Positions 33,701 through 45,238 of a DNA stretch of 64,000 bases are shown in pieces (positions within the stretch are counted from its first letter, which is position 1; the number at the start of each line of letters is the position of its first letter). The stretch lies in NCBI RefSeq assembly GCF_026914185.1, contig NC_070570.1:4278001-4342000 (forward strand), in the 5' to 3' direction. A program made the translations under genes and the position numbers. The stretch is from Puccinia triticina. Lineage: Eukaryota; Basidiomycota; Pucciniomycetes; Pucciniales; Pucciniaceae. The notes below the pieces were generated by a model. That model ran no database searches, was not told the DNA's origin, and was given only the letters and a program-made list of their open reading frames with translations.

Positions 33701-34150
33701 ATAGTCCGGCCTTTCTTCAGACCTGCGCATGTCCAGCCTTGTAGAACCCGAGAAACAAAGAGGGAGAGAGGGAGCATGGTGAATGTGATGAGTGAAAACG
33801 ACAGATTGAGTGGCATAAAGTACAGTACTGATGCCGAGGAGCCATTGGCATCCCATTGCTGGACAAGACCATCCAAAAACGGGCGCATCATCGCTCGAAG
33901 ATGCGAATGGTTGCAACCACCTCCTGGATTCGGGCACGGTGATGTGGCCGTGGCGAACATGGCAAACAGCAGCCTGGGCGAAGGGCTCATCGGGATTCGG
34001 GCTATGCACTCAGGAACGCGGCTTTCGTAGCGTGCACGATGATGGTCATCGTCGTGGGTATCATCACCGATTGGTTGACAGACTCATCGCCTTGAGTACA
34101 CCGGCCAGCACTCCTGTATCCTCGAACAAGGCATTGCAATTTTTTTTGTC
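33701..34150 (+). pseudogene. Truncated AVT amino-acid transporter copy A
   Basis: Nucleotide and protein similarity to the first exon of the intact AVT gene (58282-55921, minus): acidic N-terminal text equivalent to MSENDGSSYMQYSDDTEEPL, then HLLDSG, LRNAAFVACTMMVIVVGII and ITDWL. It starts abruptly about 80 codons into the exon, is frameshifted in several places, and stops at a junction (TCCTCGAACAAGGCATTGCA) shared exactly with copy B at 54431. It is transcribed, if at all, toward the Kex2-repeat gene. Confidence 0.75.
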
Positions 34151-34420
34151 TCTGAAGGGGTGCATTTATTTTGTCTCTCAGGGGGGCTTAAACAACTCCA
34201 GGAAAACAAGGACATCATCTGAAGGAGTAATATAACTTTTGTGCGTTGAAACCATTCTACATCTTTTTAATTCCAGATAAATCATGAGAACAGTAATAAA
34301 TGAAAAGAGTAATAAATAGATAGAGAAGTTTCCGGTACATCTTGGAGAACTGTACATAAGAGTCGTGACTGTTTGGGGGACCTGATTGTGGGAGTGAAAG
34401 GAGGCACATTCTAGAGGCAA

Positions 34421-35009
34421 CTAGTTTCCAGTGGTGGTGCCGGCGTTACCAGTTGCAGGCTCAGGCTTGTCACCGCACGCAAGCTGATTAACGGCATGGG
34501 GTGCTTTGTCAACCTGCAAAGGGGTCATTCTGGTCAGTCTGGGTTTGGAGAAGGGACATCGCGACATGCACGGCGATGCCTCGCCTGCTATTAGGGGATT
34601 AAGAACTTACATTTGCACCCTCATCTGTACTTCGCTTTGTGGGTTGGGTCGGCGCCGGGGTACCATCGCAGGCGAGCTGATTCACGGCACTTCGCTTGGT
34701 GGGTTGGGTCGGCGCCGGGGTACCATCGCAGGCGAGCTGATTGACGGCACTTCGCTTTGTGGGTTGGGTCGGCGCCGGGGTACCATCGCAGGCGAGCTGA
34801 TTGACGGCACTTCGCTTGGTGGGTTGGGTCGGCGCCGGGGTACCATCGCAGGCGAGCTGGTTAACGGCACTTCGCTTTGTGGGTTGGGTCGGCGCCGGGG
34901 TACCATCGCAGGCGAGCTGATTAACAGCGGGTGCCGGGGCGGCCGACGCCAGTCCGGCAAGCGCCGAGACAACAAAGATGAAAGCAAACAAGGTCTTGAA
35001 CGCAGGCAT
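34421..35009 (-). CDS. Secreted Kex2-spaced repeat protein (KEP-type)
   Basis: Two exons, 35009-34611 and 34513-34421 (GTAAGT-CAG intron); 163 residues. The N-terminus MPAFKTLFAFIFVVSALAG followed by LASAAPAP is a clear signal peptide. Then come five repeats of 20 residues, core AVNQLACDGTPAPTQPT, each ending in Lys-Arg, the Kex2/kexin cleavage signal. Exon 2 adds a sixth, diverged unit (HAVNQLACGDKPEPATGN). Expected processing in the Golgi would release near-identical peptides of 18-20 residues with one Cys each. This is the architecture of fungal Kex2-processed repeat proteins, such as Rep1-type repellents and peptide pheromone precursors; no CAAX end is present, so it is not an a-factor-type pheromone. 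The 60-bp DNA repeats are almost identical, suggesting homogenisation. TATA box about 110 bp upstream. A broken paralogue lies at 54717-55188. The role of the peptide is unknown. Confidence 0.88.
34630..34930. repeat. Five 60-bp coding repeats of the Kex2-repeat gene
   Basis: Five near-identical 60-bp units containing GGGTTGGGTCGGCGCCGGGG and ACCATCGCAGGCGAGCTG, differing at only a few positions (TTTGTGGG/TTGGTGGG, GATTGACG/GGTTAACG). Confidence 0.95.
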
Positions 35010-35119
35010 GTCGGGTGATAACAGGTGGGCACGTCGTAAAACTGGAGAGAACCGGTGATTGTTCGTCGGATGTAGTGCTGATGCTTGATTGGACTGGGCA
35101 AACTGCCAGGGAAGGCCCT

Positions 35120-35130
35120 GGTTTTATACC
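35120..35130 (-). promoter_or_regulatory. TATA box of the Kex2-repeat gene
   Basis: GGTATAAAACC on the minus strand, about 110 bp upstream of the ATG at 35009. No competing TATA is nearby. Confidence 0.55.
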
Positions 35131-35139
35131 TTTTCGGCT

Positions 35140-36430
35140 GCTCTGTTCGACACACGAGGAACAATGCATCGGTCCTCATCTCCTGTTCTCAGAGGTTCTC
35201 AGCTCGTGGTTAGCGTGGTGATCAGCTGGTTTGTTGATCTATATATTCTGTTGATTCGGTTTGCGAGAATGCTCGCACAAACACCGGGAAAACTCGACGA
35301 TGTGCATGCAGGCATCCAACAGATCCATCGCGTAGCGATCAAGCATCATATGTGATCTATTCATCAGTAAAGATCGGTAACCACATCTGTTTCCCAAAAG
35401 ACCATAGCATAGGTCTCGCCCTCGAGTGGATGTGAAGGAAACTTGAGCTCCCTGACATCATGTTTGTTCGAGATTCTTTCCAAACTACACCACGGAACTA
35501 ACTTATCTAAGTCCCGGCGGTGGGGGCGCACCGGAGGGATATGCGGTATCGGTGATTTAGGACTGAGAGCAGAGGCCAAAAACACCAATTTTGACGAACC
35601 ATAGCTCCCTCACCTCCGAGGATTCCGGCCCTCTGTTTTTTGTCTGGGGTAGCAATATACCAACAAATAAGCAAATGATACAAGGAAAATGTCAAACAGT
35701 TGATTGAAGATGAAATAATACGCTATACCAGCATTGATAAAAACTAGAGTATGTACCAGGTACCTCACTTCAGAAACCAGGCAGAAATTAAACAAAGCCA
35801 GACCTTTGACCATTGGTGTGGCCCAATGTTTGCAAGTACGAGTGAATTAATCTTGCTGCCGAAGCACCTGAGGAATTTGGTTTGAATGGGGATATATCTT
35901 TGTTCAACAGTCCTTTTTGTGCGAACTTATCGAAGTCCCTCCAAGGCTGCAGAGGTCGGACTGTGTTAAGTTCGCTTTTTGTGCCTACCTGTGCCTACCT
36001 TCTTGCCTCTCATTTCACTCGTGTAATCAACTGAAAGTTCTTCAAGTCTCAAGTAGCCTGGAATTGGTTTCCACAAGATGGTACACCTACCAGTACCACT
36101 CACTCCCTTGCCTCTGTTCTCATGACCCAACTCACCTCGACCAGTCTGTTGCACATAAATCACACCAGGGTTGATCCCCCCAGACTTCGCTGATAGTTAA
36201 GAACGCGAGTCAGGCCTCTTTGCATTTGAGTCTTGACCATTGCAACGGATGTTCCTACTGGCTGTCAGTATGGCCTGGCGATCTTCATTATGATGAACCG
36301 TCTCAGATTTGACCATGCTGTCTGAATGGTTTGGCCTTGCGGAAACTCAGTCTCCATTTGTGAACCTTTGAGGCCCGAGGGTGTGTGAGATCCCCCCGGC
36401 CCCCGGTGGTGTCCTGGGTTGATCAGGTGG
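35140..36430. other. Intergenic between Kex2-repeat gene and BCKDH E2
   Basis: Short open frames only. I recognise no gene, RNA or repeat family in this stretch. Confidence 0.5.
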
Positions 36431-36433
36431 TAA

Positions 36434-36441
36434 TGACGTCA
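36434..36441. promoter_or_regulatory. CRE-type palindrome TGACGTCA
   Basis: A full cAMP-response-element palindrome 84 bp upstream of the E2 start codon. bZIP factors of the ATF/CREB class bind this octamer; use here is inferred. Confidence 0.4.
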
Positions 36442-36524
36442 TCGAAGTTGAGTATATGCAGGTATATGCTTGTTGACCTTTCCCGGCTCAGCAGTCAGCA
36501 TCCCTAGGCTCGAGATCCATCAAG

Positions 36525-38342
36525 ATGCTTCCACCCAGCCTTCGACAGCCTCAGAGGTTTCTCAAGAGCTTGCAAAATCCATCATCACCAGTCCAACGGC
36601 AACATCCACTTCTGGCCGTCCCAAGGCTGTCATATTCGATCCATCACTTGAACTGCAACCATCTACCAGTCCATCGAACGCCGGTTACTCCAGGCCATCC
36701 ACTCTCAGCTTGTCAACACTACTACTTCAGTTGCACCCCTACAGCCCTCCAGCAGCTATCCACTCATCGCACCTCGAAGCCCTTCCTACTGGCGGATATC
36801 GGCGAAGGTATCACTGGATGTGAAATAGTCAAATGGTCTTTCGACAGTTTCCTTCTACTCCATTGGTGCTCTTAATTCTACCCGTCCTTGACAGATCATA
36901 CTGAAAAAGGAAAATTTTGGTTCTTTGACTAAATTGCTGTAAGAACAGGCTAGTTACACCAGGTCAAACAGTAGCAGAATTTGATCCAATAGCTGAAGTT
37001 CAATCAGATAAAGCAACCGTAGAAATCACAAGTCCATATGACGGCATAGTCGAAAGCTTGGTGGGTCAAACGGGACAGGTCGTCAAGGTTGGAGAGCCGC
37101 TTTGTATGATCTTGGTTGAGTCTGAACTACCGACATCCCCTCCGGAACACTTCGCAGATCAAGAACAAGATCAATTTGATAAGCTGGTCGAAACACAAGA
37201 GAAACAGATCAAACAGGACGGCTCGCCAGCACTCGATCTCCTATCGCCCTCCGATCAGAATGCTCGAAAGACGCAGGTACACTCGACTCCCGCTGTCCGC
37301 AGATTGTCTCGTGAGCATGACTTGGATATTACCACGATCAGAGGGACTGGAAAAGAAGGCCGGGTGACAAAGGAGGATGTGATGAACCATTTGAGTGAAT
37401 CTGATTTGATTTCAAGCCAGCCGACAGCCAAATCTCTGGGTAGTCAACCAAACCAAACCCCAAAGAAAGTTTCTCAAGCGCTCAAAGAACCCTTTGGAGC
37501 TGTAAGACAGGCTATGTTCAGAGGAATGTCCCAATCATTGCGAATTCCACATTTTGGATACTACGATCAAGTCGATGTGACTGAACTAGAAAGACTTCGG
37601 CAAGGACTCCTGAAAAGTTATCCCAACTCACGAATCACACCACTCAGCATATTTATCAAAATACTAGGAAAGGCCATGATGCAAAACGAACTGTTTAGAT
37701 CAACACTATCAAACGACGATCCGCCTCAATTCATCAAGCGCCAAAGTTGCGATATCTCGATAGCCGTCGACGCTCCCGCTGGTCTCTTGACCCCTCTCAT
37801 CCCTTCAGTCGATTCGAAGTCCATCGTCGAAATCGCAGATCATATCACCAGTCTTCGTAAATTTATCGACCAGTCGTCTCCGGACAAAATCCCAAGAATA
37901 CCGGATAAATTGGGTGGCAACCGATCGGGTACTTTGACGATAAGCAACATCGGAATCATCGGTGGTAGTTGAGTGGCACCTTTTTTTTAAATACGTTGCA
38001 ATACTACTGCAGCTGTGAATCACTGACCGCCGGGCAAAAAAACCTCTCCCAGCATATACACATCCAGTGATTCCTCCCACAGGACAGCTGGCTATCGGAG
38101 CGATTGGCTCGATAAAAGTGCGGCCGGAGTACGCCGCGAGCGACAAAGAGCTAGCCAAAGCATATGCCCTCGATCCCGATCTGGTGCCAACCCGAGAGTT
38201 AAGGATTGAGCCGAGGTTGATGGTCGAAGTATCCTTTACCGCCGATCACCGGGCCGTCGAAGGCGTTGAATTGGCCCGTTTAGTCCAGACCTTCAAGACG
38301 TATTGTCAAGCTCCCAACCTACTCCTCGCTGAACTCGTTTAA
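36525..38342 (+). CDS. Branched-chain 2-oxoacid dehydrogenase E2 (lipoamide acyltransferase)
   Basis: Three exons, 36525-36835, 36949-37967 and 38053-38342; 1,620 nt, 539 residues. A Ser/Pro/Arg/Gln-rich N-terminus looks like a mitochondrial targeting sequence. Lipoyl domain FLLADIGEGITGCEIVKW then EVQSDKATVEITSPYDG, with the lipoylated lysine in the DKA motif. Peripheral subunit-binding domain TPAVRRLSREHDLDITTIRG to GRVTKEDV. Catalytic domain from AVRQAMFRGMSQSLRIPHF to the C-terminus, with DISIAVDAPAGLLTPLI and the conserved glycine-rich turn IIGGTYTHPVIPP across the second intron. The active-site block is TADHRAVEGVELARL: the His is present, but the usual D of HxxxDG is Glu. A single lipoyl domain and the EVQSDKA motif favour BCKDH E2 over PDH E2. 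The complex degrades Val, Leu and Ile keto acids in the mitochondrial matrix. Confidence 0.93.
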
Positions 38343-38759
38343 ATTTCTCTGCCACTATATCTTTCTCTTACTTCCTCTTCTATACTGTACAAATGTACCT
38401 CATATTGTTCAACTTCAACACTTGGATACTCAGATTGTCATGAGGGGTAATTTTCCCCAAGCTTCTGCGGCTTTTTTGTCACTGAGAACAATGAATTTTT
38501 GAAAGCTTCCGTCTCTCTTTCCTCACACTGAGCCTTCCCATATGCTCTCTTTTCTCAGATGAGCTGTCTTTGGTTCCCAAGATTGATATAATCACAAAGA
38601 GCAACAGATTTCAAGCCACAGAATCATGGAACCTAGTTATTTTATGTGCCAAAGTAAAAACCTGTGCAGGAGGTGTATTTTGTGAAGCCGATTGAGCCCA
38701 AGAAGAAAGTCAAAGAATACGATTAGCGTCTGGTTAAGTGGGAATTTGGTCTATCGATA
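38343..38759. other. Convergent 3' region of BCKDH E2 and cytochrome b5
   Basis: Both neighbouring genes end into this 417-bp stretch. No further feature recognised. Confidence 0.5.
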
Positions 38760-39232
38760 TCATATGATGAGATGAGGGTGAAATATCTTACAATAGGAAA
38801 GATAAGCAGCTAGGATCGCGAGTGGCACCATAAAACCCCAGCCACCAGACTGTTGATTGGAGGTATTTAGATGCATGAGCTTGTTGGGAAGACTTTTTGG
38901 TGGCCGGCGGTCCTGTGGGTGCCCCCTGAAATAGGAGTGGTGGGGCCAAGCGATAAGATGGCTCATCATTGAAAGATGATCATGATACCAAGAAAATGGC
39001 CAAAATATAAGCTGACCTGTTTGCAAGTTCCGACGCAAAACTGCTCCATCAATGTGCCTCTACTATGGCCAATGTCCTCGAAAGGTTCAGTGGTGTCTTT
39101 ACCAGCTTCACTTAATAAGACTTCCTCACGACCTGGATGTTCCTCCAAGAACTTGGATACTGCGTACACCTTTCCATTGATGACCAGGTGGAGATTACTA
39201 GGGTCTGAATGCGTGGGGAGCTCCTCATGCAT
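38760..39232 (-). CDS. Cytochrome b5, tail-anchored
   Basis: Two exons, 39232-39017 and 38912-38760; 369 nt, 122 residues. The heme domain includes LHLVINGKVYAVSKFLEEHP, GREEVLLSEAGKDTTEPFED and IGHSRG. The two axial histidines are in EEHPGR and DIGHS. The first motif is normally HPGG and is HPGR here. The C-terminus has a polar linker and a hydrophobic anchor (GFMVPLAILAAYLSY) with a short tail KIFHPHLII, as in ER tail-anchored b5. The acceptor was chosen at CCCACAG because only it keeps the anchor in frame. The N-terminus is shorter than usual, so a further upstream exon is possible. It donates electrons to fatty-acid and sterol desaturation and to P450 enzymes. Confidence 0.88.
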
Positions 39233-39700
39233 ACGTGACACTGAAATCCTGTTGTTTGTTGTTTGGGAAGTGAAAACAGAAAGTGTAGGTGATTTGAATC
39301 AGTAGACGAGGCTGTATGTAGATCTAAAAAAGGATGACTTCTATTCCGACATCAGGTCCAAACGTTTTGAATATCTATTCCTCGGGTTTCGGTCAGGTAT
39401 ATGTTACTATTCACTTGACAAGCCCGGCCCATGAAAGCTGCACCGTACGCTGTGTTTTGTAGAGGGACCCTAAAGTTAAACCAAATATCATGTCACCCGG
39501 ACCTTTGGTTAGTTCTGGACTGGTCGACCAAAATAAGGGGCTATTCTGGGGGCTTCTGCCCTTCTTTGTGACTTCCTATGTATGGCGACTCGAGACCACA
39601 GCGCGAAACTGGATCGCCAATTTCTTCCTCGCCAAAATGGTGATTGAACTGCAAATTCGCCAGGATTGTGTGGGTCCGGAGGGGCGGTTAGGTTCCCCAA
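39233..39700. other. Intergenic, no gene recognised
   Basis: The open frame at 39490-39720 has no known motif. The right end passes into the LINE remnant. Confidence 0.4.
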
Positions 39701-40740
39701 CCCGGCCGGAGCCAACTTGATGAAGGAGCGACTAAAGTCGGCAAACCTATCTGAAATAGAACAATTGTCTTTCTGTCTCCCAAGTTTTCCCCCCTGGGCG
39801 CATACGGGTCGGCTAGAGTCTAGAGAGTATGATCGACTCGGGTGGTAAGGAGGAGGTGGCTCGGGCCATTAAAGAATTGTTAGATTCCTCCCCGGGAAGC
39901 GATCTCTTTATTTATACTGACGGGTCGGCCCACCCTGAGAAAGGGTTAGGGGCTGCCGCGACGACAGCCGATGACAAATTCTCGGAGTTAGCAGGACTGG
40001 GGCTGAGTAGTAAAGCCTCCAACTTCGAATGTGAAGTAGTAGGGCTATTGCTAGGCCTCAAGCTCGGAATGGCGATGGTGGAAAGGGGACTAACGAGAAC
40101 TATCACGAGTTTATCGGATAGCCAGGCAGCCATAAACCGGCTCTCCTTTTGCAGATTCTGGATTTGATGAGTACCCTCCCGGCTGACATCTCAGTCCGTG
40201 TATGGTGGTGTCCTGGGCACGTAGGGACATAGGGACATAGGGTACCGAAACGGCGGACAAACAGGCAAGACAGGCCTGTGGCAGGACTCCAGGGCCCATC
40301 CGACTGAAACAAAGTCTCGAGTCGGCACGGAATCAACTCATCGAGAGGCATCGGAGGCCCAAGGATCGGCCGGCATTAGAATTCTCCTTATCAAAACTTT
40401 TCATCACCTTCGCTCCGGACACGTCCATCTCAACGACTTTTCCGCCTCAACCAGGAACCTCCACCCCTGTACGGTTTGCAACACATGCAATGTCAAGGAA
40501 ACGGTGGAGTAATTCCTTGTTTACCCGAGCACATCCCCAGCACCAACAGCAGATGCGGCGTACATTGAAAGCATTCAAACTACGATCGGCTTCCTTATCC
40601 TCGCGTTATCTCCTACATAAATGTCCTACAAGCAACGCAGGTGGTGGCTCAACTTATCCGGAACACTGGGCGGTTTTTGGACAACCCGAAGCTGTATCCT
40701 CCCATTGACGGTTTTACCAGCAAGCCCTCCCCGGATCAAT
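39700..40740 (+). mobile_element. LINE (non-LTR retrotransposon) 3' remnant with RNase H
   Basis: 39829-40167 encodes an RNase H domain: FIYTDGSAHPEKGLGAAA, FECEVVGLLLGLKLGMAM and SLSDSQAAINRL. After frameshifts, the typical LINE RNase H and tail continue: VWWCPGHVG, then KLFHHLRSGHVHLNDFSAST, then a Cys-rich CTVCNTCNVKETVE block and a C-terminal ILALSPT stretch. This order occurs in fungal Tad-like LINEs. The copy is 5' truncated and frameshifted; only a short piece of the upstream RT tail may precede the RNase H. Confidence 0.75.
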
Positions 40741-42232
40741 GCCTTCAACGTTGAATTGGTCTATTCTCTAGTTACATTTCTTTATTAAATTTCCTTTTCT
40801 CTGTCTCACTTCTTTTTCAAGGTTGCAAACGTTGCCTGAAACAGTTGCAGTCCTTTGGGACATCTCTTAACAATGAACATTAGCACTAGCTTTTACACTG
40901 TTGTAGGTACCTCATAGTGCGCAATGTCAAATCAAACTGCACTACAAAAAAACCAAAAGTGAGATGTATGTAGCAAGATGGATCAAGGGGCGGAAAACAC
41001 CTATCGCATAGGATCCACCACATGGTCCCCCACGCTATTTGATAGTCTGAATGGTACCGACAGGGGTGAGCTGCATGGGGGAGTCTTGAGGATGTGCGAC
41101 AAATGCCCTCAAATGCCTCCCCCCGACGGAGGCGAACCAGGGGCGCAGCTAGGGCCTAGGCGGACTTTTCTACATAATATGTAGAGGCCGAGGAAGTTCT
41201 CCGAAGACGCGCGAAGCATCTCGGAGAGGGAGGGTGCTCGCACCCCGCGAGCACGGGAGGGACTTGTGTTAGTTTGGTACCGGCGAGGGAGAAACTTGCC
41301 CAATCTCCAACTCGAGCCTGATGGCAAAGCAGTCGTCACTCAAAATTTACAACTTTTGTGCTCAACGTACTACTGGGTAATGTCCTCTTACAGTTCCATG
41401 GACTGTTGAGTGGACGAGAGGGTCCACAGTCAACGTTTTGATGACATCCCGGAGGCGGATGTTCCCTTAACGCTGTGCCGAGGCGTTGAGGGAACGGTGG
41501 TCCAGAATCAGACTGTTCTCCCAACGAACCGGTTCCCTCGACAGATTGGCAGACGTTAAGGACCACTCTGTTGTAGGAACATTTTGTTTCAAGACCGCCG
41601 TTTCCTCAACACCCGGCAGAGCGCTAAGGGGACTGGTACGTCCCAAGAACATGTGGCCTCAATACCGCCACTGTTTGCTGGTACGTTGGCGGGAACTCCG
41701 CGTTGAGTGAGGGTTCTGACGACGTACCAGAACCCTCAACGCAAAACCTACGTCTTGCGGGGTTAACGGACGTTTTTTTGGCTCAAGCGTCGAGGAAACA
41801 TTCGATATCTTGCCGAGCATCAAGGAAGCACTTGAGATTTCCTCGATCGCACCTGTGGTGAAGGGTTGAAGTGCCCCTTTGCTAGAGAATTAAAAAAAAA
41901 TATCAACCAGCGCGTTACGTGTCTTTTGAGTCACCGTGACTGTGACTCGTGAGTGTGCATTGGCGATCTACCTTCGGTTGAACTTGATTTCTTCTGACAT
42001 ATTCTGCGCCAATAGCGAGCATGGCATTCTGGAACGACCTTCAACTTGATGCGAGTCTTGTTTGTCTTGCGCTTGATGGACCCCATTTTTCTCCTACATA
42101 ATGGAGAGGAGAGGGCCGCATCCTGGAAGGCTATACCCCCAGAGACAGCCAAGGCCTGTCCATCCCATCGTTTGCATCTTCATCTCTACTGCTAGAAACC
42201 ATTGAAACCATTCCTACATCAAAATTTTCATC
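40741..42232. other. Intergenic, AAGTCCCTC-type segment and hairpin-rich DNA
   Basis: 41130-41285 holds a GC-rich stem-loop segment (GAGGGAGGGTGCTCGCACCC and GGAGGGACTTGTGTTAG). 41390-41870 is rich in inverted CTCAACGC/GCGTTGAG motifs, including a perfect 10-bp stem at 41709-41737. No protein is supported. Confidence 0.5.
41709..41737. repeat. Perfect 10-bp stem-loop
   Basis: GAGGGTTCTG, a 9-base loop, and CAGAACCCTC. Flanking GCGTTGAG and CAACGC extend the pairing with one bulge. Confidence 0.8.
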
Positions 42233-44252
42233 ATGAAACTCGCATTAGAAACCATCATTTCCGCTTTGCTGCTGCCATTGGCCAGTCGTAGCATAACTAT
42301 TCCAAGCGATCGGCACATCTTCCACGGAAACCTTGGTCTGAATTCAACTAACCTTCACCGAGGTGGTGTTGCTGTTGGATTTCTGCCTGGGTTCCGCGAG
42401 CGCATCGCCCCCAATGCTGTAAGGGACATCAACAACTTGTTACCGGCTCCGATGGCGATTGTAGGTGGTGCAACTCTTTCTGAGTCGCTCTGTGATGAAA
42501 AAAACCCAAGCTAACCTTGGATTATTTGCTCAAAATGTTATCAGGTGGGAGACTATGTTCACCTAGCAGAGCATGATCCAGATCTATCCGCGCTTGATCT
42601 GGTATGTCAAAAGCCGTATTTTGGCTGCGAATTCCCAAGCAAATTCCTTACATCTGATTTCCCATTCAGCACCTACCACACATCCTGAGTGCGCCGGGCA
42701 ACCCCGTTTGGCAGATTGCTCTATTGCCTAGCGAAGGGTTAGACAAAGTCACACCGTATGTGGTGGGTGATGTTTCATTTTTTAGTACTGGTTTTTCGCC
42801 GTGATTGATTGTGCAAATGGGAAAACTTAGGCCGAGCGTATCGCCATCAAAATGGCATCGATCAACAGACTGGGCATCACAGTTTGGTTACGATTTGCTC
42901 ACGAGGTAAGACCCAGATCAATCGCAAGAAGAAAAATGCTGGACAAATTGACCATGCTCATGCAATTCGATCCCTTCCTTGACATAGATGAACGGAGACT
43001 GGTATGGATGGGGTCTTAAGCCTGACTGTGAGTCTAATTCTTGTTTACAGAGAGTGGCTCAAATGTTGAAATCATTCCTTTCGGTTTGGACCTTAGTGTT
43101 CCGCGCAAAATGGAGAATGATCGCTCATGCAATCAGAGCTCGAACACATGGCACTTGTTGAGTCTCGACTTCTTTTATCATTTTGGCTCTAATTTTCGGC
43201 GAATTAAATCCGACCACTGACTCAACGCCGCTTGTGTTTTTCCATCTTGATACCTAAATTCCATTCCTCGACATTTGGTCTAAATAGACATGCTTTGGGC
43301 TCCTAACGTCGCTTTCGGCTCATACAATGACTCGATTAGAGGTGGCTACAGTAGGTACTGGCCTGGTGCTGATACTGTCGATATTTCGGGTTAGTTTCCT
43401 ATCTCTTGAAACCAACTACATGCCGTGCTTTCGATTAACTGGAACTGGGTTGCATATGTTAGGGCTTTCGTTTTATCACTTTGGAGGTCAGCCTTGCATT
43501 ATTGACTTCTGCGAGGGCTGCCAATGGCCCAATACTGATGCTCGACATGTGCGATTTGACATTTGCATAATTTGCAGGGGAGCGCCGATTGAACGTTTTG
43601 CCGCGGCCTGGAGAGGCTCTTGAGAAGATCCAAGAGTTTTCTGAAGTAGGTTCAAAGCAGCATCCAACAACCATGATTAGCCGTTACCACATGTTCGCTT
43701 ATAAATTCTTTTGTTCCTCTACAGCTTTACGGCGCTGGACAAGGCAAACCAGTAGTCCTGGCAGAAACTGGTGCGGCTTACACCACTTCCCTCAGCTCGG
43801 GACGTCCAACTGTTGGAGGCGCTTCAAACCATGATATCAAGTTTGCCTGGTTGCAACAACTACTGTCGGGGGAGATAAAGTACCACGTTCCGGAGCTCAA
43901 AGCAGTTTCTTGGGTGAGCTCAAATCCGCTGTGATAGACTTTGAGAAGCAGAAAAAACAAGATTTTTATTTGTGTAAGCTGACATGTACGAAATGTGCTA
44001 TGTACCCGCTTTATTCAGTTTGAACTGATCAAAGATGAAAACGCCGGGTACGTCATGGGTGGTTCTTTGATTCTTCTCTTGCTACATCTGGTTGCTTATG
44101 CTGACAATTTTATGTGTGTATGTTTTTTGGATCGTTCCTATGTCACTAACAGTGTCCAAGGCACAAGCGTCAGATGCGAAGATTACCGGTTAATCGTTGG
44201 TGAAGAGCGGCTCAGCCAGGATGCAGTCCGCTACTTATCGAGTGGCTACTGA
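42233..44252 (+). CDS. Secreted GH26-like glycoside hydrolase (beta-mannanase type)
   Basis: Twelve exons: 42233-42460, 42545-42601, 42670-42759, 42831-42905, 42988-43027, 43097-43156, 43288-43389, 43463-43486 (24 nt), 43578-43645, 43725-43913, 44019-44047, 44153-44252; 1,062 nt, 353 residues. The third donor may be three bases further on. Signal peptide MKLALETIISALLLPLASRS. GH26-type blocks: LPHILSAPGNPVWQIALLPS, then WLRFAHEMNGDWYGWG with the acid/base Glu in HEMNG, YMLWAPNVAFGSYND, VGLSFYHFGG, and the nucleophile Glu in KPVVLAETGAAY. GH26 members cleave mannans or related beta-1,4-glycans outside the cell; rust genomes carry several, and a role in wall remodelling or plant hemicellulose attack is likely but not shown. 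No lesion seen. Confidence 0.85.
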
Positions 44253-45192
44253 AGATTGCAGATGCATCATCAAACAAGCTTGGGTCTTGAGTTATAGCAG
44301 AGCAGACCTCCCGGTAATCAATGCTTGAAGTCTTAACTTCCCTGTGGATCAAGATCTGGATCATATTACTTGACTTGGATTTAGTTTGGGAGAAGCATTA
44401 GAGAGTGATCTAAAACCATTTCATTGCAGCTTGTTTTTGAGAAACCAGCTGATTATTGTTCCGCTGCTGGTTTTCAATGTCTAACTCACTTACCTTCTCT
44501 GAAATATCTCTCAACAAATTATTTATTTATTCATTTAGATTTACTGCAATACCAAATTCCATCAAAGACTGCAGAGATTTGGGGCAACTCTAAAGCTCAA
44601 ACAAAAGACCAAATCTAATCAACCAGCAATCTTTGTGCCAATACCTGATATCCAATAAATTGGGTGTAATACACTGAGAATCAACATTGGCTGGGATCAA
44701 ATGAGAGGTTGGGAATCCAAAGGCCCATCAACAACATTGATTATTGTCAAATGCATTTAGAAGAAGTTTTGCCATATTGAATGTCCAATGTTCATGCATC
44801 CCTTTTCCCATATCCTAGCTTTCCCCATCATGGGCCCTTGTTCCTCTGTCAGGGATGTTTGCAGAGTGGAAGATAACTAGCAGTGCCAGCAGCTGGGTTC
44901 TGGTTGGAGTTCTAGTCAGGCTGCGGAGTGCTATCTACTGGGAAAACAAGCTTGCCAGCCGGTTTGGGAAGTTAGTGGAGGCAACACTGGCTTGATACAA
45001 TCCAATACAATATTGGGCCCAATTTTGTATCAAATCAATCACCGTTACTGTTGGCAGTAATGAGCTTTTCTGCAGCTGCTCTCAATTGTAACAAGGGTTT
45101 TTTTTTCTTTGGCTTTGAGTATTTATTGCAACACCTTATAAAGTGAAATAATGTTCAGTAACATGTATTATCCCACCACCCCCTGACATTTA

Positions 45193-45238
45193 CCCCTATT
45201 TTCTTTGCTACATATCTTAAGTAGCAACAAAATAGGGG
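45193..45238. repeat. Stem-loop CCCCTATTTT...AAAATAGGGG
   Basis: An 18-bp stem with one mismatch and one bulge, loop ATATCTTA. Confidence 0.75.

Noticed and set aside
34506..35018. Plus-strand repeat frame (GLGRRRGTIAGELI units)
   Set aside because: Antisense of the Kex2-repeat gene, which has the signal peptide, splice sites and TATA box on the other strand.
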